This document shows, piece after piece, positions 50,453 to 63,938 of a DNA stretch of 64,000 nt. The position numbers were made by a program, and so were the translations under genes. The stretch comes from Steinernema hermaphroditum. Lineage: Eukaryota > Nematoda > Chromadorea > Rhabditida > Steinernematidae. Under the pieces are notes generated by a model, which was given only the letters and a program-made list of their open reading frames with translations, was not told the DNA's origin and did not search any database. The DNA lies in NCBI GenBank assembly GCA_030435675.1, contig CM059621.1, forward strand, positions 17,846,653-17,910,652, given 5' to 3'. Within the stretch, counting starts at the first letter, position 1. Each line of letters opens with the position of its first letter.

Positions 50453-53400
50453 TTGGAGCAGGAGGGTCAGATGCAGAGCTTTTGGTATGAGCAAGGGCCC
50501 TGCTGTCTCGAATTGAAAGTTTTGCAGGAAACTAAGATAGTCCACAGTAGTCCCAACGGGAGTAGGCGCGTTCGATCAGGCTCGTGCAGTTCTACAACAT
50601 CCAATCATAAAAATGCTATGGTACTTTGGAGCAGGAGGGTCAGATGCAGAGCTTTTGGTATGAGCAAGGGCCCTGCTGTCTCGAATTGAAAGTTTTGCAG
50701 GAAACTAAGATAGTCCACAGTAATCCCAACGGGAGTAGGCGCGTTCGATCAGGCTCGTGCAGTTCTACAAGATCCAATCATAAAAATGCTATGGTACTTT
50801 GGAGCAGGAGGGTCAGATGCAGAGCTTTTGGTATGAGCAAGGGCCCTGCTGTCTCGAATTGAAAGTTTTGCAGGAAACTAAGATAGTCCACAGTAATCCC
50901 AACGGGAGTAGGCGCGTTCGATCAGGCTCGTGCAGTTCTACAAGATCCAATCATAAAAATGCTATGGTACTTTGGAGCAGGAGGGTCAGATGCAGAGCTC
51001 TTGGTATGAGCAAGGGCCCTGCTGTCTCGAATTGAAAGTTTTGCAGGAAACTAAGATAGTCCACAGTAATCCCAACGGGAGTAGGCGCGTTCGATCAGGC
51101 TCGTGCAGTTCTACAACATCCAATCATAAAAATGCTATGGTACTTTGGAGCAGGAGGGTCAGATGCAGAGCTTTTGGTATGAGCAAGGGCCCTGCTGTCT
51201 CGAATTGAAAGTTTTGCAGGAAACTAAGATAGTCCACAGTAATCCCAACGGGAATAGGCGCGTTCGATCAGGCTCGTGCAGTTCTACAAGATCCAATCAT
51301 AAAAATGCTATGGTACTTTGGAGCAGGAGGGTCAGATGCAGAGCTTTTGGTATGAGCAAGGGCCCTGCTGTCTCGAATTGAAAGTTTTGCAGGAAACTAA
51401 GATAGTCCACAGTAATCCCAACGGGAATAGGCGCGTTTGATCAGGCTCGTGCAGTTCTACAAGATCCAATCATAAAAATGCTATGGTACTTTGGAGCAGG
51501 AGGGTCAGATGCAGAGCTTTTGGTATGAGCAAGGGCCCTGCTGTCTCGAATTGAAAGTTTTGCAGGAAACTAAGATAGTCCACAGTAATCCCAACGGGAG
51601 TAGGCGCGTTCGATCAGGCTCGTGCAGTTCTACAAGATCCAATCATAAAAATGCTATGGTACTTTGGAGCAGGAGGGTCAGATGCAGAGCTTTTGGTATG
51701 AGCGAAGGGCCCTGCTGTCTCGAATTGAAAGTTTTGCAGGAAACTAAGATAGTCCACAGTAATCCCAACGGGAATAGGCGCGTTCGATCAGGCTCGTGCA
51801 GTTCTACAAGATCCAATCATAAAAATGCTATGGTACTTTGGAGCAGGAGGGTCAGATGCAGAGCTTTTGGTATGAGCAAGGGCCCTGCTGTCTCGAATTG
51901 AAAGTTTTGCAGGAAACTAAGATAGTCCACAGTAATCCCAACGGGAGTAGGCGCGTTCGATCAGGCTCGTGCAGTTCTACAAGATCCAATCATAAAAATG
52001 CTATGGTACTTTGGAGCAGGAGGGTCAGATGCAGAGCTTTTGGTATGAGCAAGGGCCCTGCTGTCTCGAATTGAAAGTTTTGCAGGAAACTAAGATAGTC
52101 CACAGTAATCCCAACGGGAGTAGGCGCGTTCGATCAGGCTCGTGCAGTTCTACAACATCCAATCATAAAAATGCTATGGTACTTTGGAGCAGGAGGGTCA
52201 GATGCAGAGCTTTTGGTATGAGCAAGGGCCCTGCTGTCTCGAATTGAAAGTTTTGCAGGAAACTAAGATAGTCCACAGTAATCCCAACGGGAGTAGGCGC
52301 GTTCGATCAGGCTCGTGCAGTAGAACAAGATTCAATCATAAAAATGCTATGGTACTTTGGAGCAGGAGGGTCAGATGCAGAGCTTTTGGTATGAGCAAGG
52401 GCCCTGCTGTCTCGAATTGAAAGTTTTGCAGGAAACTAAGATAGTCCACAGTAATCCCAACGGGAGTAGGCGCGTTCGATCAGGCTCGTGCAGTTCTACA
52501 AGATCCAATCATAAAAATGCTATGGTACTTTGGAGCAGGAGGGTCAGATGCAGAGCTTTTGGTATGAGCAAGGGCCCTGCTGTCTCGAATTGAAAGTTTT
52601 GCAGGAAACTAAGATAGTCCACAGTAATCCCAACGGGAGTAGGCGCGTTCGATCAGGCTCGTGCAGTTCTACAACATCCAATCATAAAAATGCTATGGTA
52701 CTTTGGAGCAGGAGGGTCAGATGCAGAGCTTTTGGTATGAGCAAGGGCCCTGCTGTCTCGAATTGAAAGTTTTGCAGGAAACTAAGATAGTCCACAGTAA
52801 TCCCAACGGGAGTAGGCGCGTTCGATCAGGCTCGTGCAGTTGAACAAGATTCAATCATAAAAATGCTATGGTACTTTGGAGCAGGAGGGTCAGATGCAGA
52901 GCTTTTGGTATGAGCAAGGGCCCTGCTGTCTCGAATTGAAAGTTTTGCAGGAAACTAAGATAGTCCACAGTAATCCCAACGGGAGTAGGCGCGTTCGATC
53001 AGGCTCGTGCAGTAGAACAAGATTCAATCATAAAAATGCTATGGTACTTTGGAGCAGGAGGGTCAGATGCAGAGCTCTTGGTATGAGCAAGGGCCCTGCT
53101 GTCTCGAATTGAAAGTTTTGCAGGAAACTAAGATAGTCCACAGTAATCCCAACGGGAGTAGGCGCGTTCGATCAGGCTCGTGCAGTTCTACAACATCCAA
53201 TCATAAAAATGCTATGGTACTTTGGAGCAGGAGGGTCAGATGCAGAGCTTTTGGTATGAGCAAGGGCCCTGCTGTCTCGAATTGAAAGTTTTGCAGGAAA
53301 CTAAGATAGTCCACAGTAGTCCCAACGGGAGTAGGCGCGTTCGATCAGGCTCGTGCAGTTCTACAACATCCAATCATAAAAATGCTATGGTACTTTGGAG

Positions 53401-54780
53401 CAGGAGGGTCAGATGCAGAGCTTTTGGTATGAACAAGGGCCCTGCTGTCTCGAATTGAAAGTTTTGCAGGAAACTAAGATAGTCCACAGTAGTCCCAACG
53501 GGAGTAGGCGCGTTCGATCAGGCTCGTGCAGTTCTACAACATCCAATCATAAAAATGCTATGGTACTTTGGAGCAGGAGGGTCAGATGCAGAGCTTTTGG
53601 TATGAGCAAGGGCCCTGCTGTCTCGAATTGAAAGTTTTGCAGGAAACTAAGATAGTCCACAGTAATCCCAACGGGAGTAGGCGCGTTCGATCAGGCTCGT
53701 GCAGTTCTACAAGATCCAATCATAAAAATGCTATGGTACTTTGGAGCAGGAGGGTCAGATGCAGAGCTTTTGGTATGAGCAAGGGCCCTGCTGTCTCGAA
53801 TTGAAAGTTTTGCAGGAAACTAAGATAGTCCACAGCAGTCCCAACGGGAGTAGGCGCGTTCGATCAGGCTCGTGCAGTTCTACAACATCCAATCATAAAA
53901 ATGCTATGGTACTTTGGAGCAGGAGGGTCAGATGCAGAGCTTTTGGTATGAGCAAGGGCCCTGCTGTCTCGAATTGAAAGTTTTGCAGGAAACTAAGATA
54001 GTCCACAGTAGTCCCAACGGGAGTAGGCGCGTTCGATCAGGCTCGTGCAGTTCTACAACATCCAATCATAAAAATGCTATGGTACTTTGGAGCAGGAGGG
54101 TCAGATGCAGAGCTTTTGGTATGAGCAAGGGCCCTGCTGTCTCGAATTGAAAGTTTTGCAGGAAACTAAGATAGTCCACAGTAATCCCAACGGGAGTAGG
54201 CGCGTTCGATCAGGCTCGTGCAGTTGAACAAGATTCAATCATAAAAATGCTATGGTACTTTGGAGCAGGAGGGTCAGATGCAGAGCTTTTGGTATGAGCA
54301 AGGGCCCTGCTGTCTCGAATTGAAAGTTTTGCAGGAAACTAAGATAGTCCACAGCAGTCCCAATGGGAGTAGGCGCGTTCGATCAGGCTCGTGCAGTTCT
54401 ACAACATCCAATCATAAAAATGCTATGGTACTTTGGAGCAGGAGGGTCAGATGCAGAGCTTTTGGTATGAGCAAGGGCCCTGCTGTCTCGAATTGAAAGT
54501 TTTGCAGGAAACTAAGATAGTCCACAGTAATCCCAACGGGAGTAGGCGCGTTCGATCAGGCTCGTGCAGTTGAACAAGATTCAATCATAAAAATGCTATG
54601 GTACTTTGGAGCAGGAGGGTCAGATGCAGAGCTTTTGGTATGAGCAAGGGCCCTGCTGTCTCGAATTGAAAGTTTTGCAGGAAACTAAGATAGTCCACAG
54701 CAGTCCCAATGGGAGTAGGCGCGTTCGATCAGGCTCATGCAGTTCTACAACATCCAATCATAAAAATGCTATGGTACTTT
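50453..54780 (+). repeat. Mixed satellite block, consensus with ACATCC/AGTCCC monomers
   Basis: About 25 monomers. Consensus copies dominate until about 52.2 kb; ACATCC copies, increasingly with AGTCCC or CAGCAGTCCC, dominate from 53.1 kb. TAGAAC copies occur near 52320 and 53013, and TTGAAC copies near 52831, 54225 and 54570. A one-base insertion (CGAAGGGCCC) lies near 51704. The block ends abruptly in three monomers carrying CAATGGG at about 54360-54890. Confidence 0.65.
54087..54778 (+). repeat. Two-monomer (346-bp) higher-order repeat
   Basis: Two consecutive dimers start at 54087 and 54433. Each consists of a TTGAAC/GATTC monomer followed by a CAGCAGTCCC, CAATGGG, ACATCC monomer. A fifth copy from 54779 continues the CAATGGG/ACATCC type but adds GATCGGGCTCTTGCAG and 2-bp insertions. 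Confidence 0.6.
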
Positions 54781-57773
54781 GGAGCAGGGGAGGGTCAGAT
54801 GCAGAGCTTTTGGTATGAGCAAGGGGGCCCTGCTGTCTCGAATTGAAAGTTTTGCAGGAAACTAAGATAGTCCACAGTAGTCCCAATGGGAGTAGGCGCG
54901 TTCGATCGGGCTCTTGCAGTTCTACAACATCCAATCATAAAAATGCTATGGTACTTTGGAGCAGGAGGGTCAGATGCAGAGCTTTTGGTATGAGCAAGGG
55001 CCCTGCTGTCTCGAATTGAAAGTTTTGCAGGAAACTAAGATAGTCCACAGTAATCCCAACGGGAGTAGAGGCGCGTTCGATCAGGCTCGTGCAGTAGAAC
55101 AAGATTCAATCATAAAAATGCTATGGTACTTTGGAGCAGGAGGGTCAGATGCAGAGCTTTTGGTATGAGCAAGGGCCCTGCTGTCTCGAATTGAAAGTTT
55201 TGCAGGAAACTAAGATAGTCCACAGTAATCCCAACGGGAGTAGGCGCGTTCGATCAGGCTCGTGCAGTTCTACAAGATCCAATCATAAAAATGCTATGGT
55301 ACTTTGGAGCAGGAGGGTCAGATGCAGAGCTTTTGGTATGAGCAAGGGCCCTGCTGTCTCGAATTGAAAGTTTTGCAGGAAACTAAGATAGTCCACAGTA
55401 ATCCCAACGGGAGTAGGCGCGTTCGATCAGGCTCGTGCAGTTCTACAAGATCCAATCATAAAAATGCTATGGTACTTTGGAGCAGGAGGGTCAGATGCAG
55501 AGCTTTTGGTATGAGCAAGGGCCCTGCTGTCTCGAATTGAAAGTTTTGCAGGAAACTAAGATAGTCCACAGTAATCCCAACGGGAGTAGGCGCGTTCGAT
55601 CAGGCTCGTGCAGTTCTACAAGATCCAATCATAAAAATGCTATGGTACTTTGGAGCAGGAGGGTCAGATGCAGAGCTTTTGGTATGAGCAAGGGCCCTGC
55701 TGTCTCGAATTGAAAGTTTTGCAGGAAACTAAGATAGTCCACAGTAATCCCAACGGGAGTAGGCGCGTTCGATCAGGCTCGTGCAGTTCTACAAGATCCA
55801 ATCATAAAAATGCTATGGTACTTTGGAGCAGGAGGGTCAGATGCAGAGCTTTTGGTATGAGCAAGGGCCCTGCTGTCTCGAATTGAAAGTTTTGCAGGAA
55901 ACTAAGATAGTCCACAGTAATCCCAACGGGAGTAGGCGCGTTCGATCAGGCTCGTGCAGTTCTACAAGATCCAATCATAAAAATGCTATGGTACTTTGGA
56001 GCAGGAGGGTCAGATGCAGAGCTTTTGGTATGAGCAAGGGCCCTGCTGTCTCGAATTGAAAGTTTTGCAGGAAACTAAGATAGTCCACAGTAATCCCAAC
56101 GGGAGTAGGCGCGTTCGATCAGGCTCGTGCAGTTCTACAAGATCCAATCATAAAAATGCTATGGTACTTTGGAGCAGGAGGGTCAGATGCAGAGCTTTTG
56201 GTATGAGCAAGGGCCCTGCTGTCTCGAATTGAAAGTTTTGCAGGAAACTAAGATAGTCCACAGTAATCCCAACGGGAGTAGGCGCGTTCGATCAGGCTCG
56301 TGCAGTTCTACAAGATCCAATCATAAAAATGCTATGGTACTTTGGAGCAGGAGGGTCAGATGCAGAGCTTTTGGTATGAGCAAGGGCCCTGCTGTCTCGA
56401 ATTGAAAGTTTTGCAGGAAACTAAGATAGTCCACAGTAATCCCAACGGGAGTAGGCGCGTTCGATCAGGCTCGTGCAGTTCTACAAGATCCAATCATAAA
56501 AATGCTATGGTACTTTGGAGCAGGAGGGTCAGATGCAGAGCTTTTGGTATGAGCAAGGGCCCTGCTGTCTCGAATTGAAAGTTTTGCAGGAAACTAAGAT
56601 AGTCCACAGTAATCCCAACGGGAGTAGGCGCGTTCGATCAGGCTCGTGCAGTTCTACAAGATCCAATCATAAAAATGCTATGGTACTTTGGAGCAGGAGG
56701 GTCAGATGCAGAGCTTTTGGTATGAGCAAGGGCCCTGCTGTCTCGAATTGAAAGTTTTGCAGGAAACTAAGATAGCCCACAGTAATCCCAACGGGAGTAG
56801 GCGCGTTCGATCAGGCTCGTGCAGTTCTACAAGATCCAATCATAAAAATGCTATGGTACTTTGGAGCAGGAGGGTCAGATGCAGAGCTCTTGGTATGAGC
56901 AAGGGCCCTGCTGTCTCGAATTGAAAGTTTTGCAGGAAACTAAGATAGTCCACAGTAATCCCAACGGGAGTAGGCGCGTTCGATCAGGCTCGTGCAGTTC
57001 TACAAGATCCAATCATAAAAATGCTATGGTACTTTGGAGCAGGAGGGTCAGATGCAGAGCTTTTGGTATGAGCAAGGGCCCTGCTGTCTCGAATTGAAAG
57101 TTTTGCAGGAAACTAAGATAGTCCACAGTAATCCCAACGGGAGTAGGCGCGTTCGATCAGGCTCGTGCAGTTCTACAAGATCCAATCATAAAAATGCTAT
57201 GGTACTTTGGAGCAGGAGGGTCAGATGCAGAGCTTTTGGTATGAGCAAGGGCCCTGCTGTCTCGAATTGAAAGTTTGCAGGAAACTAAGATAGTCCACAG
57301 TAATCCCAACGGGAGTAGGCGCGTTCGATCAGGCTCGTGCAGTTCTACAAGATCCAATCATAAAAATGCTATGGTACTTTGGAGCAGGAGGGTCAGATGC
57401 AGAGCTTTTGGTATGAGCAAGGGCCCTGCTGTCTCGAATTGAAAGTTTTGCAGGAAACTAAGATAGTCCACAGTAATCCCAACGGGAGTAGGCGCGTTCG
57501 ATCAGGCTCGTGCAGTTCTACAAGATCCAATCATAAAAATGCTATGGTACTTTGGAGCAGGAGGGTCAGATGCAGAGCTTTTGGTATGAGCAAGGGCCCT
57601 GCTGTCTCGAATTGAAAGTTTTGCAGGAAACTAAGATAGTCCACAGTAATCCCAACGGGAGTAGGCGCGTTCGATCAGGCTCGTGCAGTTCTACAAGATC
57701 CAATCATAAAAATGCTATGGTACTTTGGAGCAGGAGGGTCAGATGCAGAGCTTTTGGTATGAGCAAGGGCCCT

Positions 57774-57792
57774 CAGCTCTTGGTATGAGCAA
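57774..57792 (+). other. Templated filler insertion of 19 bp replacing one base
   Basis: Between GGGCCCT and CTGTCTCG one G is replaced by 19 bases that copy the AGCTCTTGGTATGAGCAA segment of a GCTCTT-type monomer. The surrounding monomers are GCTTTT type; the nearest GCTCTT donor is about 56884, five monomers upstream. This resembles template switching during replication or repair. Confidence 0.7.
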
Positions 57793-60700
57793 CTGTCTCG
57801 AATTGAAAGTTTTGCAGGAAACTAAGATAGTCCACAGTAATCCCAACGGGAGTAGGCGCGTTCGATCAGGCTCGTGCAGTTCTACAAGATCCAATCATAA
57901 AAATGCTATGGTACTTTGGAGCAGGAGGGTCAGATGCAGAGCTTTTGGTATGAGCAAGGGCCCTGCTGTCTCGAATTGAAAGTTTTGCAGGAAACTAAGA
58001 TAGTCCACAGTAATCCCAACGGGAGTAGGCGCGTTCGATCAGGCTCGTGCAGTTCTACAAGATCCAATCATAAAAATGCTATGGTACTTTGGAGCAGGAG
58101 GGTCAGATGCAGAGCTTTTGGTATGAGCAAGGGCCCTGCTGTCTCGAATTGAAAGTTTTGCAGGAAACTAAGATAGTCCACAGTAATCCCAACGGGAGTA
58201 GGCGCGTTCGATCAGGCTCGTGCAGTTCTACAAGATCCAATCATAAAAATGCTATGGTACTTTGGAGCAGGAGGGTCAGATGCAGAGCTTTTGGTATGAG
58301 CAAGGGCCCTGCTGTCTCGAATTGAAAGTTTTGCAGGAAACTAAGATAGTCCACAGTAATCCCAACGGGAGTAGGCGCGTTCGATCAGGCTCGTGCAGTT
58401 CTACAAGATCCAATCATAAAAATGCTATGGTACTTTGGAGCAGGAGGGTCAGATGCAGAGCTTTTGGTATGAGCAAGGGCCCTGCTGTCTCGAATTGAAA
58501 GTTTTGCAGGAAACTAAGATAGTCCACAGTAATCCCAACGGGAGTAGGCGCGTTCGATCAGGCTCGTGCAGTTCTACAAGATCCAATCATAAAAATGCTA
58601 TGGTACTTTGGAGCAGGAGGGTCAGATGCAGAGCTTTTGGTATGAGCAAGGGCCCTGCTGTCTCGAATTGAAAGTTTTGCAGGAAACTAAGATAGTCCAC
58701 AGTAATCCCAACGGGAGTAGGCGCGTTCGATCAGGCTCGTGCAGTTCTACAAGATCCAATCATAAAAATGCTATGGTACTTTGGAGCAGGAGGGTCAGAT
58801 GCAGAGCTTTTGGTATGAGCAAGGGCCCTGCTGTCTCGAATTGAAAGTTTTGCAGGAAACTAAGATAGTCCACAGTAATCCCAACGGGAGTAGGCGCGTT
58901 CGATCAGGCTCGTGCAGTTCTACAAGATCCAATCATAAAAATGCTATGGTACTTTGGAGCAGGAGGGTCAGATGCAGAGCTTTTGGTATGAGCAAGGGCC
59001 CTGCTGTCTCGAATTGAAAGTTTTGCAGGAAACTAAGATAGTCCACAATAATCCCAACGGGAGTAGGCGCGTTCGATCAGGCTCGTGCAGTTCTACAAGA
59101 TCCAATCATAAAAATGCTATGGTACTTTGGAGCAGGAGGGTCAGATGCAGAGCTTTTGGTATGAGCAAGGGCCCTGCTGTCTCGAATTGAAAGTTTTGCA
59201 GGAAACTAAGATAGTCCACAGTAATCCCAACGGGAGTAGGCGCGTTCGATCAGGCTCGTGCAGTTCTACAAGATCCAATCATAAAAATGCTATGGTACTT
59301 TGGAGCAGGAGGGTCAGATGCAGAGCTCTTTGGTATGAGCAAGGGCCCTGCTGTCTCGAATTGAAAGTTTTGCAGGAAACTAAGATAGTCCACAGTAATC
59401 CCAACGGGAGTAGGCGCGTTCGATCAGGCTCGTGCAGTTCTACAAGATCCAATCATAAAAATGCTATGGTACTTTGGAGCAGGAGGGTCAGATGCAGAGC
59501 TTTTGGTATGAGCAAGGGCCCTGCTGTCTCGAATTGAAAGTTTTGCAGGAAACTAAGATAGTCCACAGTAATCCCAACGGGAGTAGGCGCGTTCGATCAG
59601 GCTCGTGCAGTTCTACAAGATCCAATCATAAAAATGCTATGGTACTTTGGAGCAGGAGGGTCAGATGCAGAGCTTTTGGTATGAGCAAGGGCCCTGCTGT
59701 CTCGAATTGAAAGTTTTGCAGGAAACTAAGATAGTCCACAGTAATCCCAACGGGAGTAGGCGCGTTCGATCAGGCTCGTGCAGTTCTACAAGATCCAATC
59801 ATAAAAATGCTATGGTACTTTGGAGCAGGAGGGTCAGATGCAGAGCTTTTGGTATGAGCAAGGGCCCTGCTGTCTCGAATTGAAAGTTTTGCAGGAAACT
59901 AAGATAGTCCACAGTAATCCCAACGGGAGTAGGCGCGTTCGATCAGGCTCGTGCAGTTCTACAAGATCCAATCATAAAAATGCTATGGTACTTTGGAGCA
60001 GGAGGGTCAGATGCAGAGCTTTTGGTATGAGCAAGGGCCCTGCTGTCTCGAATTGAAAGTTTTGCAGGAAACTAAGATAGTCCACAGTAATCCCAACGGG
60101 AGTAGGCGCGTTCGATCAGGCTCGTGCAGTTCTACAAGATCCAATCATAAAAATGCTATGGTACTTTGGAGCAGGAGGGTCAGATGCAGAGCTTTTGGTA
60201 TGAGCAAGGGCCCTGCTGTCTCGAATTGAAAGTTTTGCAGGAAACTAAGATAGTCCACAGTAATCCCAACGGGAGAGGCGCGTTCGATCAGGCTCGTGCA
60301 GTTCTACAAGATCCAATCATAAAAATGCTATGGTACTTTGGAGCAGGAGGGTCAGATGCAGAGCTTTTGGTATGAGCAAGGGCCCTGCTGTCTCGAATTG
60401 AAAGTTTTGCAGGAAACTAAGATAGTCCACAGTAATCCCAACGGGAGTAGGCGCGTTCGATCAGGCTCGTGCAGTTCTACAAGATCCAATCATAAAAATG
60501 CTATGGTACTTTGGAGCAGGAGGGTCAGATGCAGAGCTTTTGGTATGAGCAAGGGCCCTGCTGTCTCGAATTGAAAGTTTTGCAGGAAACTAAGATAGTC
60601 CACAGTAATCCCAACGGGAGTAGGCGCGTTCGATCAGGCTCGTGCAGTTCTACAAGATCCAATCATAAAAATGCTATGGTACTTTGGAGCAGGAGGGTCA

Positions 60701-62610
60701 GATGCAGAGCTTTTGGTATGAGCAAGGGCCCTGCTGTCTCGAATTGAAAGTTTTGCAGGAAACTAAGATAGTCCACAGTAATCCCAACGGGAGTAGGCGC
60801 GTTCGATCAGGCTCGTGCAGTTCTACAAGATCCAATCATAAAAATGCTATGGTACTTTGGAGCAGGAGGGTCAGATGCAGAGCTTTTGGTATGAGCAAGG
60901 GCCCTGCTGTCTCGAATTGAAAGTTTTGCAGGAAACTAAGATAGTCCACAGTAATCCCAACGGGAGTAGGCGCGTTCGATCAGGCTCGTGCAGTTCTACA
61001 AGATCCAATCATAAAAATGCTATGGTACTTTGGAGCAGGAGGGTCAGATGCAGAGCTTTTGGTATGAGCAAGGGCCCTGCTGTCTCGAATTGAAAGTTTT
61101 GCAGGAAACTAAGATAGTCCACAGTAATCCCAACGGGAGTAGGCGCGTTCGATCAGGCTCGTGCAGTTCTACAAGATCCAATCATAAAAATGCTATGGTA
61201 CTTTGGAGCAGGAGGGTCAGATGCAGAGCTTTTGGTATGAGCAAGGGCCCTGCTGTCTCGAATTGAAAGTTTTGCAGGAAACTAAGATAGTCCACAGTAA
61301 TCCCAACGGGAGTAGGCGCGTTCGATCAGGCTCGTGCAGTTCTACAAGATCCAATCATAAAAATGCTATGGTACTTTGGAGCAGGAGGGTCAGATGCAGA
61401 GCTTTTGGTATGAGCAAGGGCCCTGCTGTCTCGAATTGAAAGTTTTGCAGGAAACTAAGATAGTCCACAGTAATCCCAACGGGAGTAGGCGCGTTCGATC
61501 AGGCTCGTGCAGTTCTACAAGATCCAATCATAAAAATGCTATGGTACTTTGGAGCAGGAGGGTCAGATGCAGAGCTTTTGGTATGAGCAAGGGCCCTGCT
61601 GTCTCGAATTGAAAGTTTTGCAGGAAACTAAGATAGTCCACAGTAATCCCAACGGGAGTAGGCGCGTTCGATCAGGCTCGTGCAGTTCTACAAGATCCAA
61701 TCATAAAAATGCTATGGTACTTTGGAGCAGGAGGGTCAGATGCAGAGCTTTTGGTATGAGCAAGGGCCCTGCTGTCTCGAATTGAAAGTTTTGCAGGAAA
61801 CTAAGATAGTCCACAGTAATCCCAACGGGAGTAGGCGCGTTCGATCAGGCTCGTGCAGTTCTACAAGATCCAATCATAAAAATGCTATGGTACTTTGGAG
61901 CAGGAGGGTCAGATGCAGAGCTTTTGGTATGAGCAAGGGGCCCTGCTGTCTCGAATTGAAAGTTTTGCAGGAAACTAAGATAGTCCACAGTAATCCCAAC
62001 GGGAGTAGGCGCGTTCGATCAGGCTCGTGCAGTTCTACAACATCCAATCATAAAAATGCTATGGTACTTTGGAGCAGGAGGGTCAGATGCAGAGCTTTTG
62101 GTATGAGCAAGGGCCCTGCTGTCTCGAATTGAAAGTTTTGCAGGAAACTAAGATAGTCCACAGTAATCCCAACGGGAGTAGGCGCGTTCGATCAGGCTCG
62201 TGCAGTTCTACAAGATCCAATCATAAAAATGCTATGGTACTTTGGAGCAGGAGGGTCAGATGCAGAGCTTTTGGTATGAGCAAGGGCCCTGCTGTCTCGA
62301 ATTGAAAGTTTTGCAGGAAACTAAGATAGTCCACAGTAATCCCAACGGGAGTAGGCGCGTTCGATCAGGCTCGTGCAGTTCTACAAGATCCAATCATAAA
62401 AATGCTATGGTACTTTGGAGCAGGAGGGTCAGATGCAGAGCTTTTGGTATGAGCAAGGGCCCTGCTGTCTCGAATTGAAAGTTTTGCAGGAAACTAAGAT
62501 AGTCCACAGTAATCCCAACGGGAGTAGGCGCGTTCGATCAGGCTCGTGCAGTTCTACAAGATCCAATCATAAAAATGCTATGGTACTTTGGAGCAGGAGG
62601 GTCAGATGCA

Positions 62611-62625
62611 GAGCGTGCAGGGCCC
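62611..62625 (+). other. 10-bp deletion with altered junction in one monomer
   Basis: The usual run from GAGC through GGTATGAGCAAGGGCCC is shortened to GAGCGTGCAGGGCCC, a net loss of 10 bases. The junction creates GCAGGGCCCTGC, a perfect 12-bp palindrome at the GGGCCC site. Confidence 0.75.
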
Positions 62626-63014
62626 TGCTGTCTCGAATTGAAAGTTTTGCAGGAAACTAAGATAGTCCACAGTAATCCCAACGGGAGTAGGCGCGTTCGA
62701 TCAGGCTCGTGCAGTTCTACAAGATCCAATCATAAAAATGCTATGGTACTTTGGAGCAGGAGGGTCAGATGCAGAGCTTTTGGTATGAGCAAGGGCCCTG
62801 CTGTCTCGAATTGAAAGTTTTGCAGGAAACTAAGATAGTCCACAGTAATCCCAACGGGAGTAGGCGCGTTCGATCAGGCTCGTGCAGTTCTACAAGATCC
62901 AATCATAAAAATGCTATGGTACTTTGGAGCAGGAGGGTCAGATGCAGAGCTTTTGGTATGAGCAAGGGCCCTGCTGTCTCGAATTGAAAGTTTTGCAGGA
63001 AACTAAGATAGTCC

Positions 63015-63030
63015 ACACATCCCAAATCCC
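63015..63030 (+). other. 5-bp net insertion in one monomer
   Basis: The usual CCACAGTAATCCC reads CCACACATCCCAAATCCC, a net gain of 5 bases that includes a partial repeat of ATCCCA. Confidence 0.75.
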
Positions 63031-63423
63031 AACGGGAGTAGGCGCGTTCGATCAGGCTCGTGCAGTTCTACAAGATCCAATCATAAAAATGCTATGGTAC
63101 TTTGGAGCAGGAGGGTCAGATGCAGAGCTTTTGGTATGAGCAAGGGCCCTGCTGTCTCGAATTGAAAGTTTTGCAGGAAACTAAGATAGTCCACAGTAAT
63201 CCCAACGGGAGTAGGCGCGTTCGATCAGGCTCGTGCAGTTCTACAAGATCCAATCATAAAAATGCTATGGTACTTTGGAGCAGGAGGGTCAGATGCAGAG
63301 CTTTTGGTATGAGCAAGGGCCCTGCTGTCTCGAATTGAAAGTTTTGCAGGAAACTAAGATAGTCCACAGTAATCCCAACGGGAGTAGGCGCGTTCGATCA
63401 GGCTCGTGCAGTTCTACAAGATC

Positions 63424-63559
63424 CAATCATAAAAATGCTATGGTACTTTGGAGCAGGAGGGTCAGATGCAGAGCTTTTGGTATGAGCAAGGCAATCATAA
63501 AAATGCTATGGTACTTTGGAGCAGGAGGGTCAGATGCAGAGCTTTTGGTATGAGCAAGG
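63424..63559 (+). repeat. 68-bp intra-monomer tandem duplication
   Basis: The segment from CAATCATAAAAATG to GAGCAAGG at 63424-63491 is repeated at 63492-63559, so the sequence jumps from the GAGCAAGG tail back to the CAATCAT segment. The duplication does not follow monomer boundaries, unlike the rest of the array. Confidence 0.85.
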
Positions 63560-63588
63560 GCCCTGCTGTCTCGAATTGAAAGTTTTGC

Positions 63589-63628
63589 AGGAAACTAAGA
63601 TAGTCCACAGGAAACTAAGATAGTCCAC
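63589..63628 (+). repeat. 20-bp tandem duplication
   Basis: The 20 bases starting AGGAAACTAAG and ending TAGTCCAC at 63589-63608 are repeated at 63609-63628. The copies join at CCACAGG, so short homology at CAG may have primed the event. Confidence 0.85.
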
Positions 63629-63938
63629 AGTAATCCCAACGGGAGTAGGCGCGTTCGATCAGGCTCGTGCAGTTCTACAAGATCCAATCATAAAAATGCT
63701 ATGGTACTTTGGAGCAGGAGGGTCAGATGCAGAGCTTTTGGTATGAGCAAGGGCCCTGCTGTCTCGAATTGAAAGTTTTGCAGGAAACTAAGATAGTCCA
63801 CAGTAATCCCAACGGGAGTAGGCGCGTTCGATCAGGCTCGTGCAGTTCTACAAGATCCAATCATAAAAATGCTATGGTACTTTGGAGCAGGAGGGTCAGA
63901 TGCAGAGCTTTTGGTATGAGCAAGGGCCCTGCTGTCTC

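Larger units (their letters stand above)
54779..63423 (+). repeat. Highly homogeneous but indel-rich satellite block
   Basis: About 50 monomers almost identical to the consensus. I count only about four substitutions between 55.2 and 62.1 kb (near 56776, 56888, 59048 and one ACATCC at 62041). In contrast there are many length changes: two 2-bp insertions near 54788 and 54825, 2 bp near 55070, minus 1 near 57275, plus 18 at 57774, plus 1 near 59328, minus 1 near 60276, plus 1 near 61938, minus 10 near 62615 and plus 5 near 63017. Low substitution with high indel load fits very recent amplification, assembly or read error, or both. Confidence 0.75.

Noticed and set aside
550..62729. Minus-strand open frames of 63-67 codons at some monomers
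   Set aside because: They appear only where an indel or substitution shifts the frame of the repeat, and they have the same satellite sequence. They are shadows of the array.
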